49,929 nucleotides of DNA, taken from contig JAFGNV010000020.1 of assembly GCA_016926805.1 (NCBI GenBank), positions 1 to 49,929 of the forward strand, read 5' to 3'. Both the position numbers and the translations under genes were made by a program. The notes beneath the pieces were generated by a model. The model was given only the letters and a program-made list of their open reading frames with translations, was not told where the DNA came from and made no database searches. This DNA comes from Anaerolineae bacterium. GTDB taxonomy: Bacteria > Chloroflexota > Anaerolineae > 4572-78 > J111. Positions 9,516-18,398 of this stretch are shown here, one piece after another; within the stretch, counting starts at the first letter, position 1, and the number at the start of each line of letters is the position of its first letter.

Positions 9516-10630
9516 AATGGGTTATTCCTGTTCAAACGTACCTGAATTTGCTTGATGGCCCAGAGGGCATGCTCTCGAATGAGTGGTTCTGGCTCTTGTT
9601 TTACGGTTTGTTCCAGGATGGGCAGAGCTTCCGGACCGCCCCCATTGCTCAGGGCTACAGCCACATTACGCAACAGCCCCCGTCGCTTGGCGCGTTGCAG
9701 GGGTGTTCCCTTAAAGCGGGCGCGAAAAGCGGCATCATCCAGCCTCATCAGATCAGTTAATTTGGGAATAGCGAATTCGGGGTTATAGCTCAAGAATTTT
9801 TCCCGCGTTGGTTGGGCGTACCGCCGGACCCAGGGGCATATTTCCTGGCAGGCGTCGCAGCCAAAAATCCAGTTGCCCAGCAAGGGGCGCAGTTCAATAG
9901 GGATTTTCCCCTTAAGTTCGATGGTCAGGTAAGAAATGCAGCGATTGCTGTCTAAGATGTATGGGGCCGGCAGGGCGTGGGTAGGACAGGTTTCCAGGCA
10001 ACGGGTGCAGTTACCACAGGTGCCGACACGTTTGGGCTGACCGGGGGAGGTGGTTTGGCAACTCGCGCCGTTGTCGATGGCCGGTTCGTCGTACGCCAGT
10101 TCCCGGTCAATCAGGATTTCACCCAGAAACAAGTAGGAGCCTATTTTGGGATGGATGAGCATGGTATTCTTGCCGATGAAACCCAAGCCCGCTTGTGCAG
10201 CGAAGTCACGTTCCAGCACCGGGCCGGTATCAACGTAGGCGCGCTGGTTGAGGGAGTGGCCGATTTCCCTCTCGGCAAAATCGCCCAACTCGTGCAGGCG
10301 CGGTAGCATGATAGAGTGGTAATCCAGGCCCCAGGCATAGCGAGCGATACGCCCGCGAGACGGGTCATTCCACAATTCGGGCGGCGGGTCGAGCAAAAAA
10401 TAGGAGAGACCAACTACAACCACGGATTGGGCGTGGGGAAGCACCAGGCGAGGGTTCTCACGGCGATGCGGGTCACAACTCAACCATTTCATCTCGGCGG
10501 CGTGGCCCTGCGCCACCCAGCGACGAAAGGCATCGGCATGGGGGGCGCGGTCAGCCGGGGCAACGCCGATGAGATCAAAACCCAGGTCATACGCTTTCTC
10601 TTTGATTTGTTGAGTGAGGGAGATGGTCAT
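9509..10630 (-). CDS. queG: Epoxyqueuosine reductase
   Basis: 373 residues. QueG catalyses the last step of queuosine biosynthesis, reduction of epoxyqueuosine in the wobble position of tRNA, using cobalamin and two 4Fe-4S clusters. Visible: the N-terminal reductase part with GLDYH and the catalytic-Asp region DTGPVLER; GFIGKNTMLI; two cluster motifs CGNCTRCLETCP and CDACQEICPW; and a HEAT-like C-terminal tail (ALPILEQTVKQEPEPLIREHALWAIKQI). Length is normal. No clear Shine-Dalgarno precedes the ATG. It is first in a two-gene minus-strand unit with the MATE exporter, without other queuosine genes nearby. Confidence 0.96.
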   Translation of the reverse strand: MTISLTQQIKEKAYDLGFDLIGVAPADRAPHADAFRRWVAQGHAAEMKWLSCDPHRRENPRLVLPHAQSVVVVGLSYFLLDPPPELWNDPSRGRIARYAWGLDYHSIMLPRLHELGDFAEREIGHSLNQRAYVDTGPVLERDFAAQAGLGFIGKNTMLIHPKIGSYLFLGEILIDRELAYDEPAIDNGASCQTTSPGQPKRVGTCGNCTRCLETCPTHALPAPYILDSNRCISYLTIELKGKIPIELRPLLGNWIFGCDACQEICPWVRRYAQPTREKFLSYNPEFAIPKLTDLMRLDDAAFRARFKGTPLQRAKRRGLLRNVAVALSNGGGPEALPILEQTVKQEPEPLIREHALWAIKQIQVRLNRNNPLC

Positions 10631-10665
10631 ATTGTAAATAAGTGATTTGAATTGATAGCTGTAGG

Positions 10666-10671
10666 ATTATA
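10666..10671 (-). promoter_or_regulatory. Possible -10 box of queG
   Basis: A consensus TATAAT on the minus strand 36 bases before the queG start codon. No good -35 box is found at 16-18 bp, so the call rests on the -10 alone. Confidence 0.4.
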
Positions 10672-10716
10672 TCACGCCCTCCGGGTAATAAAAAGACCAT
10701 CCGATAATTACGAAGC

Positions 10717-10751
10717 ATAAAAAACGGCCTCCGTATCCAGCAGAGGCCGTT
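10717..10751 (-). terminator. Intrinsic terminator of the 2-oxoacid oxidoreductase operon
   Basis: On the minus strand a perfect 9-bp stem, AACGGCCTC / GAGGCCGTT (10743-10751 with 10723-10731), is followed directly by a run of T. It lies just past the stop codon of the beta subunit at 10773 and closes the CBS-korA-korB operon. Confidence 0.9.
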
Positions 10752-10772
10752 GGATTTGGTTGCTCCCAAAAT

Positions 10773-12314
10773 CTACTTATCGTTGTCCGAAGAAAAATTC
10801 TTCCCCAGGTAGCGCACTACCGACCGGAAGGAAATGACCCTGTCGGGTTTGCCTTCATCGTCCACAATAGGAATATGGCGCAAGTGGTGGAGAGACATAA
10901 GGTGCAGGGCGTGGGCAATCGGGGCGTCACATTTTAGGGTGGTGACCGGGGTGGTCATGTAGTCTCTAACCTTTTCCTCCTGCATCATCTCCACTTTACA
11001 GGCTATCTTGGTGAAAACGTCGCCCTCCGTGAAAGCACCAACCAGCTTGCCCTTGTTGTCGACCAGGGCCATAAAACCAACATTAAGTTTCTTCAGTTTG
11101 TCTACTGCCTCGGCCAGCGAGATGTCCACATGGGCGATGAGCGGTTTGGGTGGATTGAGAGCGGCCACGGTGTCTGTTTCCAATGAAGGTGGGGGTTTGG
11201 GCATAGTCTCTTCTTCGTAGAAAACGCGAGTGTCTTTCTCGTCGAACTCGTTGGGGCCGGGTTTCTCTTCACCAACTTTGTGGCCGTTATCAAGGTCGGC
11301 GTCGGGAAAGACTTGCCAGGTATCGGCGGAGTGATAAAGTTTGCGTAAGTCGCCTTTGCCTTTGCTCTTGATGGCTTTGTCGATTTGCCGCAGCACCCCT
11401 TCTTCGTACACCGGCTCTTTAGTGGCGCGGAAAACGCCGATAGGTTCGGGATAGTCTGGATTACGCATGCGGCTTAACATATAGGCCAGGCTGGAAGGGG
11501 CGCGTTCGTTATGCCACAGCAGATCATCTTCATTTACCTCATTCAGGGAGACAACTTCCGGTTCCAGGCAACCGCGCAAGGCGATACCTTTATCTCGATT
11601 TTTGCCAAAGATCATCGGTTTGCCGTCTTCCAGTTCCAAGATATTATCATCTTTGGTATCGCGGTCTGTAGCGTAAGCCCAGGTGCCATCGTTAAAGATT
11701 ACGCAGTTCTGGTAGACCTCCACAAACGAGGTGCCGTGATGTTCGGCGGCGCGGCGGAAGATTTCGGCCATATGCTTCACGTTCGAGTCGACGGTACGCG
11801 CTACAAACGTTGCTTCTGCGCCAATGGCCACCGAAATGGGATTGAAGGAATGTTCAACCGTCCCCATTGGCGAAGATTTGGTTTTGGTACCCCGCAATGA
11901 GGTAGGCGAGTATTGGCCTTTGGTCAGGCCGTAGATACGGTTGTTGAACAAAATGATGTTGAGGTCAACATTGCGGCGGATGACGTGCAACAGATGATTG
12001 CCACCAATAGAGAGACCATCGCCATCACCCGTAATTACCCACACGCTCAGGTTAGGATTGGCGATTTTCAGGCCTGTGGCCAGGGTGGGAGCGCGCCCGT
12101 GAATGCTGTGGATGCCGTAGGTGTTCATGTAGTAAGGAAAGCGGCTGGAACAACCGATACCGGAGATAAAGACAAAATTCTCTCGGGGAATGCCCAACTC
12201 TGGCAAAACTTTCTGCATTTGGGCCAGAATGGCGTAATCGCCACAACCGGGACACCAGCGTACAGTTTGGTCGGACACAAAATCTTTGCGGGTTAATTCT
12301 TTTACTTCACTCAT
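10773..12314 (-). CDS. korB: 2-oxoacid:ferredoxin oxidoreductase beta subunit with C-terminal CBS pair
   Basis: 513 residues. Residues about 1-300 are the TPP-binding beta subunit: CPGCGDYAI near the N-terminus, GIGCSSRFPYYMNT, the TPP/Mg motif TGDGDGLSIGG and NNRIYGLTKGQYSPTS. With the alpha subunit it catalyses CoA-dependent oxidative decarboxylation of a 2-oxoacid (2-oxoglutarate is the usual assignment for this type) with ferredoxin, or the reverse carboxylation. Unusually, residues about 389-510 are a tandem CBS domain, a module that normally binds adenine nucleotides; ordinary KorB ends near 290-340 residues. An acidic, proline-rich linker (about 310-385) joins them. It follows korA by 14 bases after a gggagag ribosome site. 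Substrate is inferred, not proven. Confidence 0.92.
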   Translation of the reverse strand: MSEVKELTRKDFVSDQTVRWCPGCGDYAILAQMQKVLPELGIPRENFVFISGIGCSSRFPYYMNTYGIHSIHGRAPTLATGLKIANPNLSVWVITGDGDGLSIGGNHLLHVIRRNVDLNIILFNNRIYGLTKGQYSPTSLRGTKTKSSPMGTVEHSFNPISVAIGAEATFVARTVDSNVKHMAEIFRRAAEHHGTSFVEVYQNCVIFNDGTWAYATDRDTKDDNILELEDGKPMIFGKNRDKGIALRGCLEPEVVSLNEVNEDDLLWHNERAPSSLAYMLSRMRNPDYPEPIGVFRATKEPVYEEGVLRQIDKAIKSKGKGDLRKLYHSADTWQVFPDADLDNGHKVGEEKPGPNEFDEKDTRVFYEEETMPKPPPSLETDTVAALNPPKPLIAHVDISLAEAVDKLKKLNVGFMALVDNKGKLVGAFTEGDVFTKIACKVEMMQEEKVRDYMTTPVTTLKCDAPIAHALHLMSLHHLRHIPIVDDEGKPDRVISFRSVVRYLGKNFSSDNDK

Positions 12315-12328
12315 TACTCTCTCCCTTG

Positions 12329-14194
12329 TTAAGCCAACATCGATTCTATTACCAATTCAATTTCTTTGATGGCAAATGGGCGTCCCTGCACTTTAGAGAA
12401 GGGGATAAAGTTGTGCGTGCCGTATTTGCCCCGGAGTAGAATAACTAGCTGGCCCATGTTCATCTCCGGTACTAAAATCCGCTCAAAGCGGCTGAGGATG
12501 TCACCCAGGTTGCGCGAGAAGGGGTTGATGTGTCGAATGTGGGCATGTGAAACCCGCAGGCCGCGTTTCTGCAAACGTAATACCGCCGAACGAGTCGCAC
12601 CAAAGGTGCTCCCCCAACTGACCACCAACAGGTCGCCCTGTTGAGGCCCAAATAGGGGTTGGTCGGGAATAATGTCGGCCAGACGGGCAACTTTGACGAC
12701 TCGCTCTTCTACCATTTGTTCGTGTTCGTGGGGCACGTAAGACACGTTGCCCGTTTCTGGTTGTTTGGCCAGACCACCCAGCCGGTGTTCCAGGCCGGGC
12801 GTGCCCGGAACGGCCCAGGGTCGGCCCAGTGTTTTGGGGTCTCGTTTGTAGGGCTTGAACTCGTTGGGACCGGAACCATTGCTGGAAGCCATGGGATGCT
12901 TGACCTCAATGGGTTCGATCTCGTCTGGATCGGGAATGAGCCAAGGTTCGGAACTGTTGCCCAGGTAGCCGTCGCTCAAGATAAAGACCGGGCTGCTGAT
13001 GCGCACGGCCATTCGGAAGGCCTCGATGGCCGTGTCGAAGCAGTTGGCTGGCGAGCATGGCGCCAGGATAGGAATGGGACTTTCGCCGTTGCGGCCATAC
13101 ATGGCCTGTAATAAGTCTGACTGCTCTGTTTTGGTGGGTAGACCAGTGCTGGGGCCACCCCGCTGCACATTGATGATGACCATCGGTAGTTCCAGCGTCA
13201 GGGCCAGGTTGATAGCCTCGCTCTTCAGAGCCACACCCGGGCCGCTGGTCCCGGTAACGGCAAACATGCCGCCAAAAGCCGCTCCAATTACCGACCCCAT
13301 CGCCGCGATTTCATCTTCGGCCTGGAAGGTACGTACATCAAACTGTTTCAGGGCCGCCAGGCTATGCAAAATGTCGCTGGCGGGGGTGATGGGGTACGAA
13401 CCATAAAAGAGGGGTTTGTTTGCTTTAATAGCCGCCGTCACCAGGCCCATGGCCATCGCTTCGTTGCCGGTCACTTTGCGATAGACGCCAGGCGTCAGAT
13501 GAGCGCGACTGATGCGATAGCGGGTCTGGAAGGCTTCGGTATTGTGTCCCACACTGTAGCCAGCCCGCAGGGCTTTTTGATTGGCCCGTACCAGGGCCGG
13601 TTTTTTGGCAAATTTTTTGGCGATGTAATTCAACGAGGTATCTAACGAGCGGTCGTAGATCCAAAATGTCAGTCCCAGGGCAAAGAAGTTTTTGCAACGG
13701 TCAACATCTTTGGCGCTCAAACCTTCAATACCTTCCAGGGCATGACGGTTGAGGGTGGTGATCGGGAGTTTGTGGATTTCGTAACCCCTCAGGCTGCCGT
13801 CCTCCAACGGGTTATTATCGTAATTGGCTCTTTTGAGATTGCTTTCGGTAAAAGCATCGGTGTTGACAATGATTTTTCCACCGGGTTCCAGATCGGGCAG
13901 GTTGGTTTTGAGCGCCGCCGGGTTCATGGCCACCAGTACCCGGGGCGCGTCGCCAGGGGTCAGGATGTCTTCGCTGGAAAAATTGACCTGAAACCCGCTC
14001 ACCCCGGCCAGGGTACCTGCCGGTGCTCGGATTTCGGCCGGAAAGTCCGGCATAGTGCTGATATCGTTGCCGAACACGGCGTTCGTATCGGTGAACTGGG
14101 TTCCGGTCAGTTGCATGCCGTCACCGGAGTCACCGGCAAACCGGATGGTAATTGAATCGACATCTTCAAATTCCATATGTCTGAAGTCAACCAT
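12329..14194 (-). CDS. korA: 2-oxoacid:ferredoxin oxidoreductase alpha subunit (gamma-alpha fusion)
   Basis: 621 residues starting at ATG 14194 behind AAGGAG. The N-terminal 200 residues are the gamma domain ([14 protein letters not shown], then [18 protein letters not shown]); residues about 215-620 are the alpha (pyrimidine-binding) domain with [35 protein letters not shown] and GTSGPG. This fused architecture is common for KorA/PorA of two-subunit enzymes that transfer electrons to ferredoxin. It is cytoplasmic and pairs with the downstream beta subunit. It follows the CBS protein gene with a 17-base gap in the same operon. The sequence alone does not separate 2-oxoglutarate from pyruvate or branched-chain substrates. 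Confidence 0.94.
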   Translation of the reverse strand: MVDFRHMEFEDVDSITIRFAGDSGDGMQLTGTQFTDTNAVFGNDISTMPDFPAEIRAPAGTLAGVSGFQVNFSSEDILTPGDAPRVLVAMNPAALKTNLPDLEPGGKIIVNTDAFTESNLKRANYDNNPLEDGSLRGYEIHKLPITTLNRHALEGIEGLSAKDVDRCKNFFALGLTFWIYDRSLDTSLNYIAKKFAKKPALVRANQKALRAGYSVGHNTEAFQTRYRISRAHLTPGVYRKVTGNEAMAMGLVTAAIKANKPLFYGSYPITPASDILHSLAALKQFDVRTFQAEDEIAAMGSVIGAAFGGMFAVTGTSGPGVALKSEAINLALTLELPMVIINVQRGGPSTGLPTKTEQSDLLQAMYGRNGESPIPILAPCSPANCFDTAIEAFRMAVRISSPVFILSDGYLGNSSEPWLIPDPDEIEPIEVKHPMASSNGSGPNEFKPYKRDPKTLGRPWAVPGTPGLEHRLGGLAKQPETGNVSYVPHEHEQMVEERVVKVARLADIIPDQPLFGPQQGDLLVVSWGSTFGATRSAVLRLQKRGLRVSHAHIRHINPFSRNLGDILSRFERILVPEMNMGQLVILLRGKYGTHNFIPFSKVQGRPFAIKEIELVIESMLA

Positions 14195-14211
14195 TTTTTC
14201 TCTCCTTAAAA

Positions 14212-14688
14212 TTACTTAGGTACCATTTCGCTTTTTCTGGGTACCTGGTCGGGGTTGGGTGGCGGGTTATAGATGGAGTTAGTGGGGAAACGATCGCTCA
14301 GATATTTGATGATGGCGTAATGAGTTATATTGCCCATCACCTTGCCATCGTCGTCTAATACCGGAACGTTGCGAAAGTGTTTAAAGTCCATCAGGGCCAG
14401 GGCCAGATCGGCCCGATCCTTGATTTGAACGGTAAGTGGAGCCGGGGTCATTACGTCATCAATGGGTAAATCCCAGGATTCGCGGGAGTCGACCACCTTC
14501 CGTAGAATATCCCGGTCGGTAAAAATACCAGCCAGGGAACCTTTGTCCAAAATAATCGCACAATGCTGGTTTTCTTGACGCATTTTGGTAATGGTTGTTT
14601 TGACCGACGTCCCAATTTCAACTGTCGTAAAATTCTTCAAATCGAACTGACCAACCTGTTCCCACTGTAAATCACGTTCAGGACTCAT
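14212..14688 (-). CDS. Stand-alone CBS-pair protein
   Basis: 158 residues from ATG 14688, which has AAAGGAG five bases upstream; the frame reaches 14730 but that extension lacks a ribosome site. Two CBS motifs fill about 15-140: [18 protein letters not shown] with [13 protein letters not shown], and [27 protein letters not shown] pairs usually bind AMP, ATP or S-adenosylmethionine and tune a partner protein. It is first in the operon with korA and korB, and korB itself carries a CBS pair, so both probably report energy charge to the oxidoreductase. This role is inferred from position. Confidence 0.88.
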   Translation of the reverse strand: MSPERDLQWEQVGQFDLKNFTTVEIGTSVKTTITKMRQENQHCAIILDKGSLAGIFTDRDILRKVVDSRESWDLPIDDVMTPAPLTVQIKDRADLALALMDFKHFRNVPVLDDDGKVMGNITHYAIIKYLSDRFPTNSIYNPPPNPDQVPRKSEMVPK

Positions 14689-14930
14689 CTCGTCTCCTTT
14701 TCGCCTGTGTTGATTTGGGTGTTCAAACATAATTATTGTAGCCAGAGGTTAATGAAAATTTAAATAAAAGCGGTTTGTTTATTTGATGATATGCATAAAA
14801 AAACCTCACCATTCCAGGGTGAGGAAGACTCCGGTTATGGGCTGTTATCAACATTGATAATTCTGCCAAACATGTCTGTTTTATCGACTTACCTGGAATA
14901 AGACCAGCCAGCCTTATCCCCTCTACATCT
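14689..14930 (-). promoter_or_regulatory. Long structured 5' leader of the CBS-kor operon
   Basis: About 240 bases separate the promoter from the first start codon. Reading on the minus strand the leader holds a stem GGATAAG...CTTATTCC (about 14896-14922), a palindrome TTATCAAcaTTGATAA-type (14845-14860), then a terminator-like hairpin. This arrangement suits transcription attenuation. I see no match to the TPP, SAM, glycine or cobalamin riboswitch consensus elements. Confidence 0.5.
14795..14823 (-). terminator. Terminator-like hairpin inside the kor leader
   Basis: On the minus strand CCTCACC...GGTGAGG (7-bp stem, short loop) is followed by seven T. It lies between the promoter at 14935-14962 and the first gene of the same operon, so it would act as an attenuator. 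No gene to its right is transcribed towards it, so it is not the end of another transcript. Confidence 0.7.
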
Positions 14931-14934
14931 AGGG

Positions 14935-14962
14935 ATTATACCCAAAGGGGCTTTTGAGTCAA
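14935..14962 (-). promoter_or_regulatory. Sigma-70 promoter of the CBS-korA-korB operon
   Basis: Minus strand: TTGACT (14957-14962), 16-bp spacer, TATAAT (14935-14940). Near consensus in both boxes. It points towards the CBS gene about 240 bases away. Confidence 0.75.
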
Positions 14963-14997
14963 GGAAATAGAAATATTCATCTCGAGATACTCCAATT

Positions 14998-15026
14998 TTG
15001 GTGAGCCTGGCAAACGGGCTTATAAT
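14998..15026 (+). promoter_or_regulatory. Probable promoter of the VTC-DUF4956 genes
   Basis: TTGGTG (14998-15003), 17-bp spacer, TATAAT (15021-15026). It diverges from the kor promoter and leaves a leader of about 175 bases before ATG 15208, in which I see no convincing structured element. The -35 box matches only at its first three positions. Confidence 0.5.
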
Positions 15027-15207
15027 CTGGGGTCGATTGGCCGAGTCTGGCTGTGATTTTTATAGACCTTCTGTACCGCCTGATTTGCCTTCTGGTGAAT
15101 ATCATCTTATGATGACCCTGAATGTGCCCAGAACCGTGAGCGCCGATTGCTCGACGCGAGTGCTTTTGAGTTGAGGTATTGTCAAAAAGGATAGTGTCTT
15201 TATTGTC

Positions 15208-15957
15208 ATGAGGATTAAAGAGTATAGCCGTTACGAACTCAAATATTTATTGACCAGAGAGCAGCAGGACGACTTTATTGAAGCACTGAAGGAATTTATG
15301 GTGCCTGATATTATGGGTGATGCGTATGGTCGCTACCCGATCAGTAGTCTCTACTTTGACACGGTTGACTATCGAGCCTACTGGGACAAAGTCGAGGGCC
15401 ACAAATTTCGGCGTAAAGTGCGGGTACGAGTGTATGGCAATCAGGCAGTCACCGCGGAGACACCTGTTTTTGCCGAAATCAAACAGCGGATTGATAAAAC
15501 CTTACAGAAAAAACGAGTCCAGCTTCCCTATGCCGAAGCGATAGCTTTGTGTGGGGCGGGGCAGGCTGTTGCTGATGTGTCTGCAACTGAGCAGGCTGTG
15601 GTTGAGGAAATTCAATACCTGTATTATACTCTGCAACTTCAACCGGCATGCGTGGTGAGTTATCATCGGGTGGCTTTTAATGGCAGTGAATATGACCCGG
15701 GGTTGCGGGTAACCTTTGATACCAACCTGAAATGTCGGACGCACGCGTTAACTTTGCTCTCCGAGCAGCATGGCGAAAGCCGGCTATTTGTGCCGCCGGA
15801 TTGGTGCGTTATGGAGGTGAAAGTGAATTATCGCGTGCCTTACTGGCTTACCGAACTAATTGGTAGGCATCGCTGCACGCTACGTCGCATTAGCAAATAT
15901 TGTACTGCTTTAGAGCAGAGTAAGGTATTATTACAATATCAAGAGATCTTTTACTAG
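15208..15957 (+). CDS. VTC-domain protein (polyphosphate polymerase-like)
   Basis: 249 residues covering one VTC domain. The opening YSRYELKYLLTREQQDDF, the SSLYFDT segment, the basic FRRKVRVRVYG strand, the ExK (AEIKQR) pair, VSYHRVAF, the RVTFDTNL strand and MEVKVNY are the alternating acidic/basic strands of the tunnel in this superfamily (triphosphate tunnel fold). In yeast the VTC domain makes polyphosphate from ATP; bacterial homologues are mostly unassigned. The stop is 14 bases before the DUF4956 membrane protein, a frequent neighbour of bacterial VTC proteins, so the two probably form a membrane complex. Ribosome site is weak, but the motif begins right after this ATG. Confidence 0.88.
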   Translation: MRIKEYSRYELKYLLTREQQDDFIEALKEFMVPDIMGDAYGRYPISSLYFDTVDYRAYWDKVEGHKFRRKVRVRVYGNQAVTAETPVFAEIKQRIDKTLQKKRVQLPYAEAIALCGAGQAVADVSATEQAVVEEIQYLYYTLQLQPACVVSYHRVAFNGSEYDPGLRVTFDTNLKCRTHALTLLSEQHGESRLFVPPDWCVMEVKVNYRVPYWLTELIGRHRCTLRRISKYCTALEQSKVLLQYQEIFY

Positions 15958-15971
15958 AGTGAGGATATACT

Positions 15972-16664
15972 ATGGATTTTACAACGTTTCTCGAAAGCCT
16001 TCAGGATGCCACTAATGTTTTTACCACCGGCGATGTGGTTTTTGTTATCATTTTGAGCTTTCTACTTTCGTTAGTGATTGCCTGGGCTTACCGGATTACT
16101 TACCAGGGAGTCTCGTACACCCAGTCTTATGTTCATACCCTGATTATGCTGAGTATGGTGGTGGCCATTGTGATGCTGGTCATCGGCTCTAACATTGCTC
16201 GGGCCTTTTCCCTGGTTGGAGCGCTATCTATTGTGCGTTTTCGTAATGCGGTAAAAGATACCCGCGACGTTGGTTTCATATTTTTTGCAATGGTTGTTGG
16301 CATGGCCGTAGGAACTCGTTTTTATTTGCTGGCCATTATCGGGACCCTCATTATCTCTTTTATCTGGTGGGGCATGGTTACCCTGAACCTATTTGCCAAA
16401 GATATTAGAGAACAAATTCTCAGAATTAGAGTCCCGGCTGATATGCGTTATGAAACTCTATTTGATGACCTGTTCGCCCGCTATCTGAATCGTTTCAATT
16501 TGATTGCCGTCGAAACCGTTCAGGCAGGTACGCAAACTGAACTGGTGTATGGCATCGAACTGAAAAGACAGCAAGAAACTCAGACCTTGCTGGCCGAGTT
16601 GCGCAAGCTCAATGATAACAATAAAGTTGCTTTACTTACCGGTCATCACGAGGTTGATTTGTAG
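15972..16664 (+). CDS. DUF4956 integral membrane protein
   Basis: 230 residues. About four hydrophobic segments lie between residues 20 and 145, with the conserved family stretch SLVGALSIVRFRNAVKDTRD in the middle, followed by a soluble cytoplasmic C-terminal domain (about 150-230). Function of DUF4956 is unknown; it is repeatedly found beside VTC-domain proteins, sometimes with CotH. A Shine-Dalgarno GTGAGGAT precedes the ATG. It is co-transcribed with the VTC gene. Confidence 0.87.
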   Translation: MDFTTFLESLQDATNVFTTGDVVFVIILSFLLSLVIAWAYRITYQGVSYTQSYVHTLIMLSMVVAIVMLVIGSNIARAFSLVGALSIVRFRNAVKDTRDVGFIFFAMVVGMAVGTRFYLLAIIGTLIISFIWWGMVTLNLFAKDIREQILRIRVPADMRYETLFDDLFARYLNRFNLIAVETVQAGTQTELVYGIELKRQQETQTLLAELRKLNDNNKVALLTGHHEVDL

Positions 16665-16776
16665 ATTGAGTTAGCCATCAGGAAACCTTAAAAGTTTCAC
16701 AAACCTTTAGGGTCTGACTCACCCAAGGTTAACGTTAGCTTTGATATTTTGCAGTCTAATCCGGTTGTAGAAATTT

Positions 16777-17778
16777 ATGGTTCCATCTTCCCCTACGCTT
16801 TCAGTCGTTATTCCTCTCTTAAATGAGGAAGGAAATTTAGAGCGGTTGCATCAAAAGCTAACCGAGACGTTGGCCCTGGTCGGCCAGCCCTATGAAATTA
16901 TTTTTATTAATGATGGCAGCACCGATAGCTCTTCCGAAATTCTGGAAAGCCTCTTTGAGCGTGACCCGGTCGTTCAGGTTATTCATTTTCAACAAAACTT
17001 TGGCAAAACAGCGGCACTTACAGCCGGTTTTCGTCACAGCCAGGGGGAGATCATCATCACCCTTGATGCCGATTTGCAGGACGATCCGGCCGAAATTCCT
17101 GCAATGCTGGCCAAACTCCACGAAGGTTATGATTTGGTGGCGGCGTGGCGCTATCAGCGCCAGGATACGGTTGATAAAACTCTCTCTTCCCGTGTCTTCA
17201 ATTGGGCCGCAACTACGTTTAGTGGTATAAAATTGCACGATTTCAATTGTGGCTTCAAGGTATATCGCCGTGCGGTGACCGAGCAGATGCCGCTGTATAG
17301 CGATTTTCACCGTTATATTCCGGTGTTGGCGGCGAACCAGGGCTTTCGCATTACCGAACTGCCGGTGCAACATCATCCCCGTTACTCGGGTATATCTAAA
17401 TACGGGAATTTTGGTCGGGCTGTTCGGGGTACATTTGATCTCATTACGGTGCTTTTTCTGATGAAATATCTTAAGCATCCACTTCGATTATTTGGCGCCG
17501 GTGGATTGATGATGTTTGGCCTGGGGGTCATTATCGAGCTTTACCTGACCGGATTGTGGATGCTGCGTGCTCTTGCCTTGGCCGAGATCGGCCCTATTGG
17601 CACCCGCCCCCTCTTCACGGTTGGTGTCTTGGCGATGATTTTGGGGATTCAACTCTTCTCTATTGGCCTGTTGGGCGAGATGCTGCGTTATTTTACCTAC
17701 CGTCCCGAACAGGAATATGTCATCCAGGAAATCCTCAAACATAATGAACCATTACGGAAATCGGCAGAAACATCTTAA
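16777..17778 (+). CDS. GT2 glycosyltransferase, DPM1/GtrB-like, membrane anchored
   Basis: 333 residues. Family 2 glycosyltransferase domain about 8-230: VVIPLLNEEGNL, IFINDGSTDSS, the catalytic TLDADLQDDPAEI (metal-binding DxD type) and FNCGFKVYRR. Two C-terminal membrane helices (about 233-262 and 275-302) are as in polyprenyl-phosphate sugar transferases. It probably moves a sugar from a nucleotide to undecaprenyl phosphate on the inner membrane face, for use by flippases or membrane glycosyltransferases such as the DUF2723 and GT87-like proteins in this window. The last 35 bases overlap the methyltransferase gene. No convincing ribosome site before this ATG. Confidence 0.92.
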   Translation: MVPSSPTLSVVIPLLNEEGNLERLHQKLTETLALVGQPYEIIFINDGSTDSSSEILESLFERDPVVQVIHFQQNFGKTAALTAGFRHSQGEIIITLDADLQDDPAEIPAMLAKLHEGYDLVAAWRYQRQDTVDKTLSSRVFNWAATTFSGIKLHDFNCGFKVYRRAVTEQMPLYSDFHRYIPVLAANQGFRITELPVQHHPRYSGISKYGNFGRAVRGTFDLITVLFLMKYLKHPLRLFGAGGLMMFGLGVIIELYLTGLWMLRALALAEIGPIGTRPLFTVGVLAMILGIQLFSIGLLGEMLRYFTYRPEQEYVIQEILKHNEPLRKSAETS

Positions 17779-18340
17779 TCCCAACCCCTTACAGCGCGCT
17801 CTATTGGATAGATTTCATCGAAGAATTACAGCACTGGTGCGGCAGACAGGGGCGGTTCGCCTGCTTGATGCCGGTTGCGGCGAAGGTTTTGTAATCCGGC
17901 ATTTAGGTCAGCAGAATATAAGCCTTACTTTTGTAGGCGGTGACTTTGATACTGAGGCGCTACTGTGGGGTCGGCGTAATATCACCCCCAATATGCCCCT
18001 GGTTAATTTTGATCTTCACCGTCTCCCCTTTCCCAATAATAGTTTTCCCCTGGTGATCTGTTTGGAGGTGTTGGAGCATTTGCCCGACTCAACGATAGGT
18101 TTGCGTGAGTTGGCTCGGGTGTCCTCCGAGTATGTCCTGGTGAGTGTGCCTCACGAACCCTGGTTTCGTGGCGTCAACTTTCTGCGTGGCAAGCATCTAT
18201 TTGTTTTTGGCAACGACCCAGAGCATCTGCACAACTATACTGGCCGCAGCTTTCGACAGATGCTAGATTTTGTTGTCGATGTTGTCTGGCACGGTTATGC
18301 TTTCCCCTGGCAGATTGCCTTGGGACGCAAGCGAGGCTGA
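17744..18340 (+). CDS. Class I SAM-dependent methyltransferase
   Basis: 198 residues from ATG 17744, inside the end of the glycosyltransferase gene; the longer frame back to 17663 overlaps that gene by over 100 bases and is unlikely. Motif I for AdoMet binding is LLDAGCGEGFVIRHL, with an acidic residue at the end of strand 2 (GGDFDTEAL) and LEVLEHLPD as motif IV. The set resembles Methyltransf_11 proteins that act in lipid or polysaccharide pathways. The overlap implies translational coupling with the GT2 gene, so it may modify the same product. Substrate unknown. Confidence 0.88.
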   Translation: MNHYGNRQKHLNPNPLQRALLDRFHRRITALVRQTGAVRLLDAGCGEGFVIRHLGQQNISLTFVGGDFDTEALLWGRRNITPNMPLVNFDLHRLPFPNNSFPLVICLEVLEHLPDSTIGLRELARVSSEYVLVSVPHEPWFRGVNFLRGKHLFVFGNDPEHLHNYTGRSFRQMLDFVVDVVWHGYAFPWQIALGRKRG

Positions 18341-18398
18341 GAAGCGTTTCAGCCTTATCTCCTCATTATGAATGATTTGGGTCATTCGTCCATTCGTG

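Noticed and set aside
14823..14930. TPP riboswitch before the TPP-dependent oxidoreductase genes
   Set aside because: The conserved CUGAGA and ACCUGAUC-type elements are absent.
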